DNA of 43,384 nucleotides from NCBI GenBank assembly GCA_018816885.1, contig JAHIUS010000032.1:1-43384 (forward strand). The letters are read 5' to 3'. How positions within the stretch are numbered: position 1 is the first letter of the stretch; each line of letters opens with the position of its first letter. Positions 16,723-25,639 of the stretch are shown here, piece after piece. The stretch comes from Patescibacteria group bacterium (lineage in GTDB: Bacteria; Patescibacteriota; Gracilibacteria; UBA1369; UBA12470). The translations under genes were made by a program, and so were the position numbers. The notes beneath the pieces are model-generated. The model made no database searches, had not been told where the DNA came from, and saw nothing but the letters and a program-made list of their open reading frames with translations.

Positions 16723-16740
16723 TTTGTTAATTTTAAAAAA

Positions 16741-17019
16741 ATGATCCAAGAACAAAAGCAAAAAACACTCGTCGCGCTCAAGAAGGCTACGACATCTCTA
16801 AACAAGGTCATAAAAATGACCGAGGATGAAAGGTACTGCATCGATATTATTCAGCAGGTCCTTGCTGCACAAGGTCTCCTGAAGTCTGCCCAGAACAGCC
16901 TTCTGGAAAATCACTTCAATTGTTGTTTTAAGGAAGCTTTTGATACTAAAAATAAAAATAAGCAGGACGAGCTTATCGCGGAACTTCTGCGCGTCCTGAA
17001 AATTTCACAAAAAAAATAA
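16741..17019 (+). CDS. csoR: CsoR-type copper-sensing repressor
   Basis: A 92-aa, all-helical DUF156/CsoR-family repressor. The Cu(I) ligands are C33, H58 and C62; their spacing (25 and 4 residues) matches the Cys-His-Cys set of characterised CsoR. ATG 16741 gives the family N-terminus; an upstream GTG at 16714 would read through the operator. Its stop codon shares one base with the ATG of the next gene, and HMA and Cu-ATPase genes follow, which supports copper as the signal. Confidence 0.9.
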   Translation: MIQEQKQKTLVALKKATTSLNKVIKMTEDERYCIDIIQQVLAAQGLLKSAQNSLLENHFNCCFKEAFDTKNKNKQDELIAELLRVLKISQKK

Positions 17020-18347
17020 TGAAAAATCGAAAAAAAATTCCAATACAAGGAATGCATTGTACAAGCTGCGAGATTCTTATAGAGAATGATCTTAAGAAGC
17101 TGCATGGGATTATTGTGCATCGGGTTTCACATAAGGATGGAGAGATCGAATTCACTCATAGTAAAGGGTTCAAGCTCGAGAAGCTGAATGATGTTGTCGC
17201 GAAGCACGGATATAAAATTGGCGGCGGCGACACGGCTAACGAAAAGAATGATCCGACAGACTATATCGAGATGCTGCTTATTTTGGGATTATTTATCGTT
17301 GCAGCCTGGATTCTTGATGAACTTAATTTGTATCGCTTCTTCCCGCAAGTTGGGGATGGTGCGAGCGCTATTGTTGCTCTGCTTCTGGGACTTGTGGCTT
17401 CCGTTTCTACCTGCTTGGCGCTTGTCGGAGGACTGGTTATCAGTTTCGGGAGCACTTATAAGATTGATGATGATGCGGCGCATCCGATTTTTGCACGAAT
17501 GAAGCCTCATTTTCTTTTTCATGCCGGGCGGTTTGGGGCGTTTGTGCTCTTGGGCGGGTTGCTTGGTGTTGCTGGTTCGTTCTTTAGTTTTTCTTTGAGT
17601 TTTACGAGTTATCTGACTTTTGCGGTGGCGATGGTGATGTTTTATATCGGACTGCAGATTTTGGGGATTTTGCCGAATATTACCAAGCTCGGATTTCGTA
17701 TGCCGAAGCGGCTTTCTTCTCGGGTCGGTGTTTTGCAGGAGGCGGAGCATGCTTTTGCTCCTCTTTTTCTTGGGGCCGTTACTTTTTTCCTTCCTTGCGG
17801 GTTCACCCAGAGTGCTCAGTTGGCGGCTATAGGCTCTCAGAGTTTTGCCGGGGGGGTTATGATGATGGGGGCTTTTGCTCTCGGGACTTTCCCGGTTCTT
17901 TTTGGAATTGGTGTTGGGAGCACTTATGCAAAGGAGCTTAAGGCGAAGACTTTTAAGAAATTTATTGGTGTTTTGATTGTTTTGTTTGCGGTTTTCTCTT
18001 TTAATAATGGATTGCGTTTGATGGGTGTTTCTTTTGATTTCACTTCGAGTCAAGATGCTATTGAGGTTGTCCTTTCCGAGGATGGTTTCCAGGAAATTTA
18101 CATGACTGCTAATTGGGGGTATGAGCCCAACGAGTTTGTTATTCAGAAGGATATTCCTGTGAGGTGGATTATTGAGGGTGAAAATGTTTCGGGCTGCATT
18201 AACGAAATCGTCATTCCCGAGTTGGGGCTTAGTCGTAAGCTTTCCAAAGGTGAAAATATTATCGAATTTACCCCCGACGAATCTGGGGATATGACTTTCA
18301 GCTGCTGGATGGGTATGGTAGGCGGAAAATTTACAGTTATTCAATAA
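17019..18347 (+). CDS. HMA - DsbD/TauE-like membrane - cupredoxin fusion protein
   Basis: A 442-aa protein in three parts. Residues 1-75 are a heavy-metal-associated domain with GMHCTSCE (C14, C17). The middle (about 85-330) holds six or more membrane helices in two repeats, with single cysteines in VSTCLALVGG and FLPCGFTQ, as in DsbD-like proteins. The C-terminus (about 350-442) is a cupredoxin-like domain with GCINEIVIPELG and FSCWMGMVGG as candidate copper ligands. Such fusions are usually named sulfite exporter TauE/SafE-family but occur in copper operons. Membrane thiol/copper transfer is the likely role. Confidence 0.85.
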   Translation: MKNRKKIPIQGMHCTSCEILIENDLKKLHGIIVHRVSHKDGEIEFTHSKGFKLEKLNDVVAKHGYKIGGGDTANEKNDPTDYIEMLLILGLFIVAAWILDELNLYRFFPQVGDGASAIVALLLGLVASVSTCLALVGGLVISFGSTYKIDDDAAHPIFARMKPHFLFHAGRFGAFVLLGGLLGVAGSFFSFSLSFTSYLTFAVAMVMFYIGLQILGILPNITKLGFRMPKRLSSRVGVLQEAEHAFAPLFLGAVTFFLPCGFTQSAQLAAIGSQSFAGGVMMMGAFALGTFPVLFGIGVGSTYAKELKAKTFKKFIGVLIVLFAVFSFNNGLRLMGVSFDFTSSQDAIEVVLSEDGFQEIYMTANWGYEPNEFVIQKDIPVRWIIEGENVSGCINEIVIPELGLSRKLSKGENIIEFTPDESGDMTFSCWMGMVGGKFTVIQ

Positions 18348-18358
18348 CCTTTTTAATT

Positions 18359-20470
18359 ATGAAAACCAAATTCCACATAACTGGGATGACTTGCGCCAGC
18401 TGTGCGAAGATTAATGAGTCGGCCCTAACAGATCTCAAGGGCATGAAGAGTGCGCGAGTTAATTATGCAAACGGGGCGGCTTATATTGAGTTCGATGAGA
18501 GCGTTTTGTCGATTGAGGAGATCAAGAAGGCGGTGCGCGACGCGGGGTATGATGTTTCCGATGGAGTTTCTCCCGAGAATGAGGCGAAAAAGTATTTTTT
18601 CAGGTTTATTTTGTCTTTGGTTTTGGCTCTGCCGGTTGCGGCGACGATGTTTTTCATGGGGATTCAGGGGTGGATTCCCGCTGTTTTATCTGCTTTTGTT
18701 GTTTTGGTGGCGGGTCGGCATTTTCATATCAGTTTTTTGAAAAAATTGCGCAAATTGAAGTTCAATATGGACAGCTTGATCAGTATCGGTACTTTGACTG
18801 CGCTTTTTTACAGTATTTGGGCTTTGACTGCAGGTCGCGAGGTTTATTTCGAGACTGCTGTTCTCATAATTGTTTTTATTAATCTGGGGAAATGGTTTGA
18901 ATATAAAAGTAAAGGTAAGGCATCTCTGGCGATCAAGAAATTACTGGAAATGCAGGTGAAAAAGGCGGTGCGGATTAAGGATGGGAAAGAGGAGGAGGTT
19001 GATATCGAGGATCTGGAGGTTGGAGATGTTGTTTTGGTTCGGAGCGGCGAAAAGATTGCTCTGGACGGAGAGATTATCGAGGGCGAGGCGAGTCTTGATG
19101 AGTCGATGCTTACCGGTGAGAGTATGCCTGTTTACAAGGCCGAGGGAGGGGAAGTTTTTGGGGCGACCATTAATTTGGATGGGGTTTTAAAGGTAAAAGT
19201 TACCAAAATGGGTAAAGACACTGCGCTGGCTCATATTATCGAGATGGTTGAGCACGCGCAGAGTTCGAAAGCTCCGATTCAGCATTTGGCTGACAAGGTG
19301 GCGGGTGTTTTTGTTCCTGTTATTCTTGGGATTGCTGCCACCACTTTTGTTCTTTGGTTTTTGGTTAGCGGGGATATTGAAAAAGCAATAATTCCGACTG
19401 TTGCTGTTCTGATCATTGCTTGTCCGTGTGCTCTCGGCCTAGCAACTCCGACGGCGATTATGGTCGCTTCGGGCGCCGGTGCTAATATGGGAGTTTTGAT
19501 TAAAGATGGTGAAACTCTTGAAAAATCAGGCAAGGTCGATACTGTGATTTTTGATAAAACAGGAACTTTAACGGAAGGAAAACCGAAAGTAACAGATGTT
19601 TTTCTAGATAAAGATTTTCCGGAAGAAAAATTTCTGAAAATTTCTCATAGCTTGGTTAAGCACTCTAACCATCCTATTTCAAAGGCGATTGGGGCGTACA
19701 CAAAGGATGCGGATTCCACCGAGCTGATCGGGTTCAAGGAAAAGGGCGGGATGGGGCTCGAGGCGACTTGCAAGGCTCACAATGCGAGTTTGGCGCTTGG
19801 GAATGAGGCTCTAATGAAAGATGTGGGAGTTGATATTGGCGAGGGCCTTAAAAAGGCGGCTACTGAGTTTGCGGCGAAGGGGCAAAGCATTTCTTACGTT
19901 TCGCACGGGGATAAAGTTATTGGTTTATTTGCGATTAGCGATACTGCGAAAGAAACTTCTGCTAAAGCTGTCTCCGATTTGCATGAAATGGGGATGGAGG
20001 TTGCACTTCTGACAGGAGATAATGAAAAAACCGCTGCCGCGGTTGCTAAAGAGCTTGGGATTGACACTTATTTTGCCGGGGTTTTGCCCGGGGATAAGGC
20101 TTCTGTCGTTAAGAAGATGCAGGATGATGGAAAGTTTGTGGCATTTGTCGGAGATGGTATAAACGATGCACCTGCTTTGGCGCAAGCTGATCTCGGGATT
20201 GCAATCGGAACCGGGACGGATGTTGCGATTGAAACCGGGGATATGGTTCTTGTGAAGGGAGATCCTGCGAAAGTTGTTTCCGCTATCAAGTTATCGCGAA
20301 AAACTTACAAAATAATTAAGCAAAATCTATTCTGGGCATTCTTCTATAACATTGTCTTTGTTCCGGTTGCCGCTCTTGGATTTTTGCAGCCGATTTTCGG
20401 AAGTATTGCGATGAGTTTCAGTTCGGTGAGTGTGGTGAGCAATAGTTTGAGGGCTAGGAAGATTTCTTAA
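18359..20470 (+). CDS. copA: Copper-translocating P1B-type ATPase
   Basis: A 703-aa Cu(I) exporter. One N-terminal HMA domain carries GMTCASC (C12, C15). The transmembrane metal site is CPC (355-357, in IIACPCALGLATPT). The phosphorylation motif DKTGTLTEGKP has catalytic D399, SNHPIS is the nucleotide-site HP, and GDGINDAPALAQAD contains D599 and D603. The final helix ends MSFSSVSVVSNSLRARK, with the M-x2-SS motif typical of Cu(I) ATPases. It is the third gene of the csoR operon, 11 bases after the HMA-DsbD gene. Confidence 0.97.
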   Translation: MKTKFHITGMTCASCAKINESALTDLKGMKSARVNYANGAAYIEFDESVLSIEEIKKAVRDAGYDVSDGVSPENEAKKYFFRFILSLVLALPVAATMFFMGIQGWIPAVLSAFVVLVAGRHFHISFLKKLRKLKFNMDSLISIGTLTALFYSIWALTAGREVYFETAVLIIVFINLGKWFEYKSKGKASLAIKKLLEMQVKKAVRIKDGKEEEVDIEDLEVGDVVLVRSGEKIALDGEIIEGEASLDESMLTGESMPVYKAEGGEVFGATINLDGVLKVKVTKMGKDTALAHIIEMVEHAQSSKAPIQHLADKVAGVFVPVILGIAATTFVLWFLVSGDIEKAIIPTVAVLIIACPCALGLATPTAIMVASGAGANMGVLIKDGETLEKSGKVDTVIFDKTGTLTEGKPKVTDVFLDKDFPEEKFLKISHSLVKHSNHPISKAIGAYTKDADSTELIGFKEKGGMGLEATCKAHNASLALGNEALMKDVGVDIGEGLKKAATEFAAKGQSISYVSHGDKVIGLFAISDTAKETSAKAVSDLHEMGMEVALLTGDNEKTAAAVAKELGIDTYFAGVLPGDKASVVKKMQDDGKFVAFVGDGINDAPALAQADLGIAIGTGTDVAIETGDMVLVKGDPAKVVSAIKLSRKTYKIIKQNLFWAFFYNIVFVPVAALGFLQPIFGSIAMSFSSVSVVSNSLRARKIS

Positions 20471-20479
20471 ATTTTAAAC

Positions 20480-21121
20480 ATGGATAATCAACAAGAACAA
20501 GAAAAGTATAATATCGGGTTTTTCAAGCGTTGGGCGCCAATTTATTATTGGATTGAGGTTGCTTTTATTTTTCTCAGAAAAAAAGTTGCCAATAAGATAG
20601 GTAAATCTCATGCAAAAATATTAGACGTGGCATGTGGGACCGGCAGTCAATCAGTAGCATTCGCAAAGGAAGGTCACTCGGTTATTGGCGTTGATCTCTC
20701 CCCTGACATGCTTAAGTATACCGAGAGGAAGATCAAGCCGGGTTATGATGTAAAATTCGTCCGTGGAAATGCGACAAAACTCCCTTATGATGATTCAACT
20801 TTTGATGTTTCGTCTGTTTCTTTGGCGCTTCATGAAATGCCTGAGGATCTTTCCATTATGACTCTCAAAGAAATGATCAGGGTTACCAAGGAAGGTGGGC
20901 AGATATTGATAATAGAATATAATACGCCGCCAAATCGGTTGGGGCATAAAATCGCCAAGCTTTATGAGTCGAAGTACTATAATCATTTTGTGGAGACCGG
21001 ATTAGATTATTTTCTGAAAAAAGCTGGACTGGAGCCCATCTCAAAAGAGACTTGTCTTCTGGGGAACTTCCAAACAGTCGAATGTACTAATCGATTGAAT
21101 CAGAAGACCGTTTCCAAGTAG
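20480..21121 (+). CDS. Class I SAM-dependent methyltransferase
   Basis: A 213-aa Rossmann methyltransferase with motif I ILDVACGTGSQSVAF, the acidic end of strand 2 VIGVDLSPDMLKYTERK, and VRGNATKLPYDDSTFDVSSVSLALHEM. Substrate is unknown; similar UbiE-like enzymes act on quinones or small molecules, and metal-operon relatives can methylate thiols or arsenite, but nothing here decides. It begins 9 bases after copA, so it is probably the last gene of the copper operon. Its last 22 bases overlap, tail to tail, the end of gene B on the other strand. Confidence 0.88.
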   Translation: MDNQQEQEKYNIGFFKRWAPIYYWIEVAFIFLRKKVANKIGKSHAKILDVACGTGSQSVAFAKEGHSVIGVDLSPDMLKYTERKIKPGYDVKFVRGNATKLPYDDSTFDVSSVSLALHEMPEDLSIMTLKEMIRVTKEGGQILIIEYNTPPNRLGHKIAKLYESKYYNHFVETGLDYFLKKAGLEPISKETCLLGNFQTVECTNRLNQKTVSK

Positions 21122-22677
21122 CACTTCTCACAATAAACCATTTCCGGGCGATCAGGATTATATGCGGTGTAGATTTCGTCTTGGCATTTCCCGCATTTGC
21201 GTTGCCAGAGGGCGCGGGGATTTCTTTGTTTTAGGCGGTCTTCGTGGCGGCAGAATGGGCATTTCTCAGGTTTGGGGATACTGTGTTGGTCGTAAAACTT
21301 CTGTTCGCGATCGATTATTTTGAAGCTGCGAGGGCAGGATGAGCATTTTATCGAGTCTTCCGCTTCTGATTCTTGTCGGGGCTCGAGATCTTTCCATTGA
21401 TATCCTTGTTCAAGAGCTTGTTCGCGAGTCAGCGGGAAGTGTTCTTGGGCAACCGATTCGTTGTAGCAGAATGGGGAATTTTTTATTGGCGGAAATTCGC
21501 CGTACTCGGATCTGGCGGTCATGTCTGAGATTATTTGGGCGCGGAGTTTTTCGTACTCTTCTTCTGAGTATTGTTTGTTTAAAATTATGTTACTGGCGTT
21601 TTTTAGAGATATGCAGCCGAAAATATTTCTGCAGGATTGGCAGAAGTCGGCATATTCAGCTTCATTGCAGCAGTTGCAAGTGTTGGAGAACTTTATGCCG
21701 TTGTTATCGCAGTAGCCGATATGTTCGTAAGAAAGCTCAAAGTGTTCGCAGTAATTCGTGTCGAGCGAGTCTCTTGCATCTATGGTATGGGCGCAGTATG
21801 AGCAGTCCCAAACCTGTTTCACATCGAAACAGTAGTTTGCATTTCTTGAGCTTACTATGTAGTTTCCGGTGACGTTTTCCGAGTTTAGGATTCGGGCGAA
21901 TCTGTGCGGGTGTTTTAATTCTAATTCTAAAATCTCCTGAAGCAGTTTCTTTACTTCTTCGCGAGATCCGAGCTGGGATTTTTTCTTTTCAAATTCTTCT
22001 TTCGAAACAGGTTTATTGAAAATATAAAATTTTTTGTGACGGAGACCGACGCATCCAATGCAGTTTTCACATCCATGGCAATCATAACATCCAATCAAGC
22101 CTGAAGATCCCGAACAGTCCTGGCAATATTTGCAGGAGTAAAGTCTTTCACAGTCAATACATTCATAACAAAGCTCACATTCGCGGGCGAGATAGACATC
22201 AACACAGTCTTTGGATTCATAAGGTGCGCCGTACATACAGTCTTCGCAATGGACCGAGCCAAAGCAGAGATAGCAGTTTTTGCAGTATGCGACATAATTG
22301 CAGTAGTCACAGTTTTCCGCGTCGATTACGGCTAGGCCTGTTCGTGGGACTTTATCTGTTAGCTCTTTGAGTTGGTCAAAGAATGGTCTTTTTGGGTCAT
22401 AGTCTTGGCCATATTGGAATCTATCCCATTTATCCGAAAGCCAGCATTCTTTGCAGTAAACCGGGAAGGGTTTTTCTTCGGAAAAGGCTGCCATTCCTTC
22501 CTTCCCGCACAGGTCGCATGGGCGTTTGTAGAGGTTACGTTCATTGCGGTAAGAGAGTCTTCGCTGGAGACGGCATTGCGGGCAGCGGGTAGGCTTTGGG
22601 ACGTCTATTTTTTTGTAATAGGCTTGGTCTTTGGCGGTTGGCTCAAATTGTTGGGTACAACTCTGGCAGGCTGGCAT
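21100..22677 (-). CDS. Cys-triplet repeat protein B (full length, 525 aa)
   Basis: The complete architecture with both zinc ribbons intact. N-ribbon Cys: 4, 7, 32, 35, 54, 57, 75, 78. C-ribbon Cys: 445, 448, 473, 476, 495, 498, 516, 519. The intervals are identical at both ends. Block 1 (123-209) has 20 Cys in two three-residue registers that shift once between C147 and C158, where one residue is missing relative to paralog D. It closes with CIGCVGLRHKKFYIFNKPVSKEEF. Block 2 ends IFGCISLKNASNIILNKQYSEEEYEKL, followed by the shared SEYGEFPPIKNSPFCYNES segment. Last gene of the six-gene operon; it starts 12 bases after gene C. Confidence 0.85.
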   Translation of the reverse strand: MPACQSCTQQFEPTAKDQAYYKKIDVPKPTRCPQCRLQRRLSYRNERNLYKRPCDLCGKEGMAAFSEEKPFPVYCKECWLSDKWDRFQYGQDYDPKRPFFDQLKELTDKVPRTGLAVIDAENCDYCNYVAYCKNCYLCFGSVHCEDCMYGAPYESKDCVDVYLARECELCYECIDCERLYSCKYCQDCSGSSGLIGCYDCHGCENCIGCVGLRHKKFYIFNKPVSKEEFEKKKSQLGSREEVKKLLQEILELELKHPHRFARILNSENVTGNYIVSSRNANYCFDVKQVWDCSYCAHTIDARDSLDTNYCEHFELSYEHIGYCDNNGIKFSNTCNCCNEAEYADFCQSCRNIFGCISLKNASNIILNKQYSEEEYEKLRAQIISDMTARSEYGEFPPIKNSPFCYNESVAQEHFPLTREQALEQGYQWKDLEPRQESEAEDSIKCSSCPRSFKIIDREQKFYDQHSIPKPEKCPFCRHEDRLKQRNPRALWQRKCGKCQDEIYTAYNPDRPEMVYCEKCYLETVF

Positions 22678-22689
22678 GTGGCTGGTGGA

Positions 22690-23931
22690 TTATCGCGGAT
22701 AATAATCTTGCGCTATTGTTTCTTCATAGTCAAATGGTGAGATTTTTATCGGGAAAAATTCTCCATATTCTTGGTTTTTCTTCATGTGTTCGATGATTTT
22801 TGGCACTAATTCTTCGTACTCTTCTTTTTCATACTGTTTATTGAGGATGCAAAAAAAATTATGCCTGAGGCCGATGCATCCGAATAAATTTTCACTATTA
22901 AAACAAGAGTCGCAATACTCGACATCGCTACAAGTCCAACAGGTGCTTGAGAACTTATTGTTAAAAGCGTGAACGCAGGTACTGATCCCCTCGTAACAAA
23001 GTTCGGCAGGCCAACCTACTACGTCACAATCCACACAATCGTTGGCTCTTTCGGTCATAAAGACGTTATGGCAGTCGCGACATTCTTTGCCTGAGTGGAC
23101 ATTTGTGCAGTTTTGGCAATTTACGAGATAGTTGCCGAGGGAATTTTCGCAATTTGTCATATTGAGGTGCTTGCGAGGGTGCTTGAGCTGGAGATTTTGG
23201 AATATTTGGAAAAGTTCTGAGAGAGGTTTTTGCAGGAGACTGGTGATTTTTTCCTTATATTCTTCTGGAGGAAATTGTTCATTGAAGATGCAGTGTTTTT
23301 TATGGGTTAGATTGCAGCAGAGAAAACAGTCTGAGCATGATCTGCAGTAATACAGGAAATAGCTGTTATCACAGCCTTGGCATAGCTGGCCATAACTTAG
23401 CTCGTAACAATTGTCGCAGTCTGTGCATTCGAGGCAGTGGCTGCATTTGTTGCATTGAGCACATTCGAAACAGTCGAGCGAGTCGTGTGTGCGCCAAGTG
23501 TAAAAGCACTTTTCCGAGTGATGTCCTCCTATCGCCAGGTAGGAGTCTTTTGAGTAGTTGGTGTAGTTTACGTAATCGCAGTTTTCGTTGTTGCTGGCAG
23601 AAAGGTTGATGCGGGGAGTTTTTTTTAGGAGCTCGTGGAATTGGTCGAAAAAAGAGCGGTTGAAGTCGAATTCCTGTTCTGGTGGGCTCCATTTGTCCGA
23701 CCACCAGCATTCATTGCAGTAGACTTCGAAAGGAGTTTTGTCGTGGTGGACTGAAATTATTGGTTTATCGCAAAGGTCGCAGGTTCGTTTGTAAAGCTTA
23801 TGTTCGTTGCGCCAGGCTAGGCGACGTTGTTGGCGGCATTCGTAGCAAAGAGTTGGGGCGGGTACTTGGAATTTTTCGTGGTGGTTCGTTGGCTTGAACT
23901 TTTGGGTGCAATTTTTGCAGGTTTTTTGCAT
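22690..23931 (-). CDS. Cys-triplet repeat protein C (lacks C-terminal ribbon, 413 aa)
   Basis: 41 Cys in 413 residues. The N-terminal ribbon has all eight ligands (5, 8, 29, 32, 51, 54, 72, 75), but the first interval is x20 rather than x24 because four residues are missing near NHHEKFQ. Block 1 (118-206) keeps one three-residue register in 16 of 17 cysteines, including eight consecutive triplets at 154-175. Block 2 closes with NLFGCIGLRHNFFCILNKQYEKEEYEEL. The protein stops at AQDYYPR, exactly where full-length paralogs continue toward the second ribbon, so it is a clean domain loss. Its leader shares a CCTAGG palindrome and the string CTAACCTGCAAAT with that of gene D. Confidence 0.85.
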   Translation of the reverse strand: MQKTCKNCTQKFKPTNHHEKFQVPAPTLCYECRQQRRLAWRNEHKLYKRTCDLCDKPIISVHHDKTPFEVYCNECWWSDKWSPPEQEFDFNRSFFDQFHELLKKTPRINLSASNNENCDYVNYTNYSKDSYLAIGGHHSEKCFYTWRTHDSLDCFECAQCNKCSHCLECTDCDNCYELSYGQLCQGCDNSYFLYYCRSCSDCFLCCNLTHKKHCIFNEQFPPEEYKEKITSLLQKPLSELFQIFQNLQLKHPRKHLNMTNCENSLGNYLVNCQNCTNVHSGKECRDCHNVFMTERANDCVDCDVVGWPAELCYEGISTCVHAFNNKFSSTCWTCSDVEYCDSCFNSENLFGCIGLRHNFFCILNKQYEKEEYEELVPKIIEHMKKNQEYGEFFPIKISPFDYEETIAQDYYPR

Positions 23932-23950
23932 ATTTGCAGGTTAGGATTCT

Positions 23951-23960
23951 GTCCTAGGAC
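23951..23960 (-). promoter_or_regulatory. CCTAGG-centred palindrome in the leader of gene C
   Basis: GTCCTAGGAC lies in the 33-base gap between genes D and C. Compared with the homologous leader of gene D (TTCCTAGGAA core at 25625-25634), the outermost pair changed from G-C to T-A on both arms, preserving complementarity. This suggests a selected inverted repeat (RNA hairpin or protein site) rather than chance. Confidence 0.45.
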
Positions 23961-23964
23961 GGAA

Positions 23965-25605
23965 TTAATAAACTGTTTCCAAATAACATCCTTTGCAGTA
24001 GACAATTTCTGGCCTTTCCTGAGAATAAGTCGTCTGGATTGCGGCTCCGCATTTGGCGCAATTGCGATCCCAAAGGTAGCGGGGGTTTCTTAGCGCCATT
24101 CTCGTTTCATACCTCGCTTGCATATGTTTGCGTGGGATTGGGAGTTTCTTCCTCTTATAAAATGAAAGCTCCTGCTTGATCAGCTTGAACGGCTTGCCGC
24201 TTTCTTCGCAGGTAATAACTTTTTCTAAAATTGAATCGTCAACTTCCCGGATATCGTCTAGGGGAGAGATCCCTTCCCCTGTTGGAGGGGGGGCTTCGTA
24301 ATCGCACCAATTCATCCCTTTTTGGAGAGCTTCTTCTTTAGTCAAAGGATAGTACTCTTGGGCTTTTGACTCGTTGTACCCGAACGGCGAGCACCAAATC
24401 GGGAAGAATTCACCGTACTCCCCTGTCGATTTCATGTGTTCAACGATTCTCGGAACCAGCTCCTCGTATTCTTCGCGGGTATATTGTTTATTGAGGATGC
24501 AGTAGCGTGCTTTTTTTAAACTGATGCATCCAAATAAATCCTGGCAATCGAAGCAGTAGTCACAATATCGGCAATTTGAGTTGAATTTGCAGAGGGACAT
24601 GAATTGGCAGTTAAAGTAGCCGACTCCGGCGTGGATTTCGTACATCAATTCGCAAGATTCAACTCCGGGCTGGTAGCAGTCGTATGAGTTTTTCGAGTCG
24701 AGAGAGTTGTAGCAGTATTTGCAGTCCCACATATTGACTACATCGAAGGATTTTGCGGTGTTTTTGCAATTGTAAATATAGTCGCCTGTGCAGTTTTCTG
24801 AGTGAACGATGTGAGCGAATTTATGAGGGACCTTGAGTTTTAATTTGGTGAATTCCCCCCAAGCTTCTTTCTGTTTCGTGTAGGAGTAGCGGAAGTTTTC
24901 AACCATTTTCTCGTATTCTTCTTTGGGGACTTGTTTGTTTAGGATAAAAAATTCTTTGTTGCGGAGGCCGGTGCATAAGAAACAGTTCTTGCAGCCTTTG
25001 CAGTCGAAGCACATAGCGCAATCTGAGCATCCTTCGCACCTTTCGCAGAAATCGCAGTTGAAACATTTTTCGCAATAAAGGCAGAAGTAGCAGAGTTCGC
25101 TGTGGTAAGTATAAGAGCAGTCGATACAATCCCGGCTGTCGATTACCCAATTGGACATATAAACGTCTTCGCAGTTTGCGAGATCGACGCTCATATAGCA
25201 ATTTTTGTTTCTGCCGGCGTGGTGAGTATAATAGCTGTTTTCGCTTTGGTAGTTGAAAAGGGAAAGGCGCGGGGTAGTGAGTTGGAGCTCTTTATATTGG
25301 TCGAAAAAAGGTCTAGTAAAGTCATAGTCGCGACCGAAATCGCGTGGATCCCAAGCATCGCCCCAGAAATATTCCTGATCGTAAACTTTGAACGGCTTGT
25401 CAGGTGAAAACTGAGAAACTATCTGCCGGCCGGTGGCATCGCACTTCCTAAGACAGAGGTGGCGCTCGTTGCGGTGTGCGGCTCGACGGCGTTGGCGGTC
25501 GTCCGGGCAAAGCGTTGGGAGTGGAACTCCTATGTGCGCATAAAACTCCTCGTCCTCGGGGGCGATTTTGAAGGGTTTTTGGCAGAATTTGCAGGCTTTT
25601 TGCAT
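23965..25605 (-). CDS. Cys-triplet repeat protein D (full length, degenerate ribbons, 546 aa)
   Basis: 44 Cys in 546 residues. Block 1 (136-211) has 18 cysteines all in one register, with 14 consecutive Cys-x-x triplets from C172 to C211. It closes with TGLRNKEFFILNKQVPKEEY. Block 2 (272-369) ends DLFGCISLKKARYCILNKQYTREEYEEL. The N-ribbon keeps C5, C8, C33 and C55, but D36, T58, D76 and Y79 replace the other ligands. The C-ribbon keeps its second site (516, 519, 537, 540) while its first has C466 but S469, H494 and A497. The ribbon folds thus appear retained with lost metal sites. The conserved segment GEYGEFFP...SPFGYNESKAQEYYPLTKEEA lies at 395-426. Confidence 0.85.
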   Translation of the reverse strand: MQKACKFCQKPFKIAPEDEEFYAHIGVPLPTLCPDDRQRRRAAHRNERHLCLRKCDATGRQIVSQFSPDKPFKVYDQEYFWGDAWDPRDFGRDYDFTRPFFDQYKELQLTTPRLSLFNYQSENSYYTHHAGRNKNCYMSVDLANCEDVYMSNWVIDSRDCIDCSYTYHSELCYFCLYCEKCFNCDFCERCEGCSDCAMCFDCKGCKNCFLCTGLRNKEFFILNKQVPKEEYEKMVENFRYSYTKQKEAWGEFTKLKLKVPHKFAHIVHSENCTGDYIYNCKNTAKSFDVVNMWDCKYCYNSLDSKNSYDCYQPGVESCELMYEIHAGVGYFNCQFMSLCKFNSNCRYCDYCFDCQDLFGCISLKKARYCILNKQYTREEYEELVPRIVEHMKSTGEYGEFFPIWCSPFGYNESKAQEYYPLTKEEALQKGMNWCDYEAPPPTGEGISPLDDIREVDDSILEKVITCEESGKPFKLIKQELSFYKRKKLPIPRKHMQARYETRMALRNPRYLWDRNCAKCGAAIQTTYSQERPEIVYCKGCYLETVY

Positions 25606-25622
25606 ATTTGCAGGTTAGAGCG

Positions 25623-25636
25623 CCTTCCTAGGAAGG
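25623..25636 (-). promoter_or_regulatory. CCTAGG-centred palindrome in the leader of gene D
   Basis: CCTTCCTAGGAAGG is a perfect 14-base palindrome in the 34-base gap between genes E and D. The 17-base string GCGCCTTCCTAGGAAGG recurs unchanged in front of gene L (40480-40496). Confidence 0.5.
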
Positions 25637-25639
25637 AAT

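Noticed and set aside
17289..18344. A 351-codon open frame antisense to the HMA-DsbD gene
   Set aside because: It is Lys/Asn/Arg-rich with no recognisable motif, lies opposite a well-supported membrane protein, and arises from codon bias of the sense strand.
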